Shown here in pieces: positions 6,370-8,897 of a DNA stretch of 8,897 nucleotides (position 1 is the first letter of the stretch; each line of letters opens with the position of its first letter). The DNA is from Terrimesophilobacter sp036833635 (GTDB lineage: Bacteria > Actinomycetota > Actinomycetes > Actinomycetales > Microbacteriaceae): positions 1 to 8,897 of the forward strand of contig DAITPJ010000076.1 in NCBI GenBank assembly GCA_036833635.1, read 5' to 3'. Both the position numbers and the translations under genes were made by a program. The notes beneath the pieces are model-generated. The model was not told the DNA's origin, searched no databases, and saw only the letters and a program-made list of their open reading frames with translations.

Positions 6370-8492
6370 TGGCAGCCCCGTTCGAGGACCTCCTCGCCCT
6401 CTCCGCCGACGAGGTCGTGACGCACTCGTACGTCCGCGACATCCCGATCTCCAGTGGCAGGACCCTCGCTCTCGTGACCCTCGACAACGGTCGCGACCAC
6501 ACCCGCCCGAATACCCTCGGGCCGCTCTCGCTCAAGGAGTACGCCGACACCCTCGCCGCCCTCACGGCGCGCGCGGCCCATGGGGAGATCCACGGCGTCG
6601 CCGTCACGGGAAAGCAGTACATTCTCGCTGCCGGGGCCGATCTCACGAACGCCGGCGACATCCCGAGCCGCGCGATCGCGAAGCAGCTCGCCCAACAGGG
6701 CCACGCTTCGCTCGGCGCGCTCAGCGAGGTCGGCGTCCCCTCGTTCGTCTTCATCAACGGGCTCGCGCTCGGCGGTGGAGTCGAGATCGCCCTCAACGCG
6801 GATTACCGCACGGTCGACAGTTCCATCCCGGCGCTCGCACTGCCCGAGGTCTTCCTCGGCATCATTCCAGGATGGGGCGGCGCGTGGCTGCTCCCGAACC
6901 TCATCGGAATCGAGAACGCACTCAAGGTCATCATCGAGAACCCGCTCAAGAACAACAGGACCCTCAAGGCGCAGGAGGTGCTCGACCTCGGGATCGCCGA
7001 CGCGATGTTCAGCCCCGCGAACTTCCTCGAGGACTCGATCCGCTGGGCGGACGACCTCATCGCCGGGCGCACCAGCGTCAAGCGAAAGAACTCCCCTGGA
7101 AAGATCGAGCGCGCCGTCAAATGGGACGTCGCGATCGGCATCGCGAAGAAGATGCTTGAAAGCCGAATCGGCACCGTGGCGAAGTCGCCTTACGCCGCCC
7201 TTGAGCTACTCAAGGCGGCGAAGAATACGGACCGCGCCACCGGCTTCGCCGCCGAGGACGAGAAGCTCGCCGAGCTCATCACGGGCGACCAGTTCCGGGC
7301 GAGCATCTACGCCTTCAATCTCGTGCAGAAGCGCGCGAAGAAGCCGGCCGGCGCTCCGGACAAGGCCCTGGCCAAGCCCGTGACCAAGGTCGGCGTCGTG
7401 GGAGCCGGGCTCATGGCGAGCCAGTTCGCCCTGCTCTTCGTTCGCAGGCTCAAGGTGCCCGTCGTCATCACCGACCTCGACCAGGCGCGCGTCGACAAGG
7501 GACTCGACTACATCCGCGCGGAGATCGCGACGCTGCTCGAGAAGAAGCGCATCTCACCCGATGAGGCGAACCGCCTGAACGCGCTCGTGACGGGAACGAC
7601 CGACAAGGCCGACTTCGCCGACTGCGACTGGGTCATCGAGGCGGTCTTCGAGGAGCTCGGAATCAAGCAGGAGGTCTTTGCGGAGATCGAACGCCACGTC
7701 TCCGACACCGCGGTGCTCGCGACGAACACCTCGTCGCTGAGCGTCGAGCAGATCGGCGCCAGGTTGAAGCATCCGGAGCGGCTCGTCGGCTTCCACTTCT
7801 TCAACCCCGTCGCGGTCATGCCACTCATCGAGGTCGTCAACGCGCCGAAGACGGATGAGGCGACGCTCAGCACCGCGATGGTCACCGCCGCAGCCCTTTA
7901 CAAGAACGCCGTCATCACGGCCGACACCCCCGGATTCGTGGTCAACCGCATCCTCGCGAAACTGCTCGGAGAGGCGATGCACGCGGTCGATACCGGAACG
8001 CCTTTCGAGGTCGTCAACGAGTCGATCCGACCGTTCGGACTCCCCATGACGCCGTTCGAACTGCTCGAGCTCGTGGGCCTCACGGTCGGCGCGCACGTGC
8101 TCGACACCCACCACGCCGCGTTTCCCGACCGGTTCTTCGAGAGCGAGAACCTTCACAAGCTGGCAGATCACGGGAAGATCTTCGACCGCGACGCCAAGGG
8201 CAGGATCACCGGATTCGACAAGAAGGCCGTCGAGATCGTCGCGGGCGGTACGGCGCCGATGACGGGTGAGGAGATCCTGCGCCGCGTCGAGGATGGGCTC
8301 GCCGACGAGATCCACCGCATGCTTGAGGATGGCGTCGTCGCAGCAGCCGAGGACATCGACCTGTGCCTCATCCTCGGCGCAGGATGGCCGTTCCAGATGG
8401 GAGGGGCGACCCCCTACCTGGATCGCGCCGGTGCCTCCGAGCGGGTCTTCGGAGACACCTTCCACCACCCGCCGATCCGCGGGGTGGAGTAG
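6369..8492 (+). CDS. fadB: Multifunctional enoyl-CoA hydratase / 3-hydroxyacyl-CoA dehydrogenase
   Basis: A 707-aa fatty-acid oxidation alpha subunit. The N-terminal crotonase domain (about 10-220) hydrates 2-enoyl-CoA; oxyanion-hole AAGADL and both catalytic glutamates are present, Glu139 in GGGVE and Glu160 in LPEVFLG. The NAD-binding Rossmann domain begins at VGVVGAGLMASQ (Gly345). The dehydrogenase catalytic set is complete: Ser455 (NTSSLSV), His476 (HFFNPVAVMP), Glu488 and Asn526 (GFVVNRIL), with the same His-Glu and His-Asn spacings as human HADH. C-terminal helical dehydrogenase domains follow (about 520-620 and 640-700). The ATG at 6369 overlaps the fadA stop; GGAAG at 6355-6359 may help initiation. 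Size is close to E. coli FadB (729 aa), but gene order is A then B, opposite to E. coli. Epimerase or isomerase activity is possible but not shown. It ends 3 bp from the aconitase stop. Confidence 0.93.
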   Translation: MAAPFEDLLALSADEVVTHSYVRDIPISSGRTLALVTLDNGRDHTRPNTLGPLSLKEYADTLAALTARAAHGEIHGVAVTGKQYILAAGADLTNAGDIPSRAIAKQLAQQGHASLGALSEVGVPSFVFINGLALGGGVEIALNADYRTVDSSIPALALPEVFLGIIPGWGGAWLLPNLIGIENALKVIIENPLKNNRTLKAQEVLDLGIADAMFSPANFLEDSIRWADDLIAGRTSVKRKNSPGKIERAVKWDVAIGIAKKMLESRIGTVAKSPYAALELLKAAKNTDRATGFAAEDEKLAELITGDQFRASIYAFNLVQKRAKKPAGAPDKALAKPVTKVGVVGAGLMASQFALLFVRRLKVPVVITDLDQARVDKGLDYIRAEIATLLEKKRISPDEANRLNALVTGTTDKADFADCDWVIEAVFEELGIKQEVFAEIERHVSDTAVLATNTSSLSVEQIGARLKHPERLVGFHFFNPVAVMPLIEVVNAPKTDEATLSTAMVTAAALYKNAVITADTPGFVVNRILAKLLGEAMHAVDTGTPFEVVNESIRPFGLPMTPFELLELVGLTVGAHVLDTHHAAFPDRFFESENLHKLADHGKIFDRDAKGRITGFDKKAVEIVAGGTAPMTGEEILRRVEDGLADEIHRMLEDGVVAAAEDIDLCLILGAGWPFQMGGATPYLDRAGASERVFGDTFHHPPIRGVE

Positions 8493-8495
8493 GCC

Positions 8496-8897
8496 TCAGA
8501 CCAGGCTGCGCAGCACGTACTGCAGGATGCCGCCGTTGCGGTAGTAGTCAGCCTCTCCTGGGGTGTCGATCCGCACGACCGCGTCGAATTCGACAGGGGT
8601 GCGTCCCGCCGCCGAGTGCTCCGTGGGCACCGCGACGACGTGCACCGTCTTCGGCGTCGCACCGTCGTTGAGGGCTTCGAGACCCTGGATGCTGATGCTC
8701 TCCGTCCCGTCGAGACCGAGCGATGACCAGCTCGCCCCCTCCGGGAACTGCAGCGGAACGACGCCCATCCCGATGAGGTTCGACCGGTGAATGCGCTCGA
8801 AGCTCTCCGCGATGACGGCATGGACCCCGAGCAGGCTCGTGCCCTTCGCCGCCCAGTCGCGGCTCGAGCCCGACCCGTATTCCTTGCCGGCGAGAAC
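8496..8897 (-). CDS. acnA: Aconitate hydratase, C-terminal part (cut by window edge)
   Basis: The last 133 residues of an AcnA/IRP-type aconitase, which interconverts citrate and isocitrate in the TCA cycle. The frame is open through the window end, so the start and the [4Fe-4S] cysteines lie outside; full family members are roughly 900 residues. Visible are GKEYGSGSSRDWAAKG, part of the swivel domain with the substrate-binding Ser-Arg pair, then IAESFERIHRSNLIGMGV and the terminal RIDTPGEADYYRNGGILQYV. This wording is close to mycobacterial aconitase. The ATG at 8768 lies inside the conserved IGMGV motif and is not a gene start. It converges on fadB with only 3 bp between stops and no clear terminator; a weak GCCT/AGGC stem (8493-8506) spans its stop codon. 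Confidence 0.95.
   Translation of the reverse strand, partial: VLAGKEYGSGSSRDWAAKGTSLLGVHAVIAESFERIHRSNLIGMGVVPLQFPEGASWSSLGLDGTESISIQGLEALNDGATPKTVHVVAVPTEHSAAGRTPVEFDAVVRIDTPGEADYYRNGGILQYVLRSLV

Noticed and set aside
1828..6679. Seven copies of GCGATCGC (1828, 3216, 3774, 5341, 5518, 6193, 6672), identical to the cyanobacterial HIP1 octamer
   Set aside because: Every copy falls in the same codon phase and encodes Ala-Ile-Ala with the preferred codons GCG, ATC and GCN, so codon use explains it.
7554..8468. 304-codon minus-strand open frame inside fadB
   Set aside because: It is antisense to the dehydrogenase domain, whose catalytic residues are all intact in the plus frame.
8493..8506. 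GCCT-CAGACC-AGGC hairpin between fadB and aconitase
   Set aside because: A 4-bp stem without a T-run is too weak to call a terminator.
1..8897. Mobile elements, CRISPR arrays, tRNA/rRNA genes, toxin-antitoxin or defence systems
   Set aside because: I found no transposase or integrase, no regularly spaced direct repeats, no cloverleaf or rRNA sequence, and almost every base belongs to a conserved housekeeping gene.

Overview
The window is dense, GC-rich chromosomal DNA of an actinobacterium. The family is probably Microbacteriaceae: it has a DUF3000 gene coupled to an actinobacterial HRDC-type RNase D, then fadA-fadB and an IRP-type aconitase. This placement rests on gene content and codon use, not on a marker gene. 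I see no mobile element, CRISPR array, tRNA, rRNA or phage gene. No gap between genes exceeds about 70 bases, so this is core metabolism rather than an accessory island.

Layout. (1) 30-2070, plus strand: three translationally coupled genes, a two-domain rhodanese sulfurtransferase, a SufE sulfur acceptor, and a stand-alone RibD C-terminal-type reductase. (2) 2057-3268, minus strand: a membrane-anchored alpha/beta hydrolase whose 3' end overlaps the reductase gene by 14 bp. (3) 3291-5098, plus strand: DUF3000 and RNase D, coupled by a GTGA overlap. They diverge from the hydrolase across only 22 bp. (4) 5170-8492, plus strand: thiolase FadA and the hydratase/3-hydroxyacyl-CoA dehydrogenase FadB, coupled by TGATG, forming a complete beta-oxidation module. 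(5) 8496-8897, minus strand: the C-terminal end of aconitase, converging on fadB with only 3 bp between the stop codons.

How the genes fit together. Sulfurtransferase plus SufE suggests persulfide handling for Fe-S cluster or related sulfur chemistry. FadA and FadB turn enoyl-CoA into acetyl-CoA, and aconitase acts in the TCA cycle that consumes it. DUF3000 and RNase D are probably functionally linked, but DUF3000 has no known role.

No wholly new system is evident. The most striking non-coding signal is at 3269-3290. There a TANNNT -10-like hexamer lies exactly 6 nt before a GTG start on each strand, and the two hexamers share one TA step. This looks like a symmetric bidirectional promoter driving two leaderless mRNAs. 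A second signal is an octamer, CCGGATGC, found seven times on both strands and in several reading frames.
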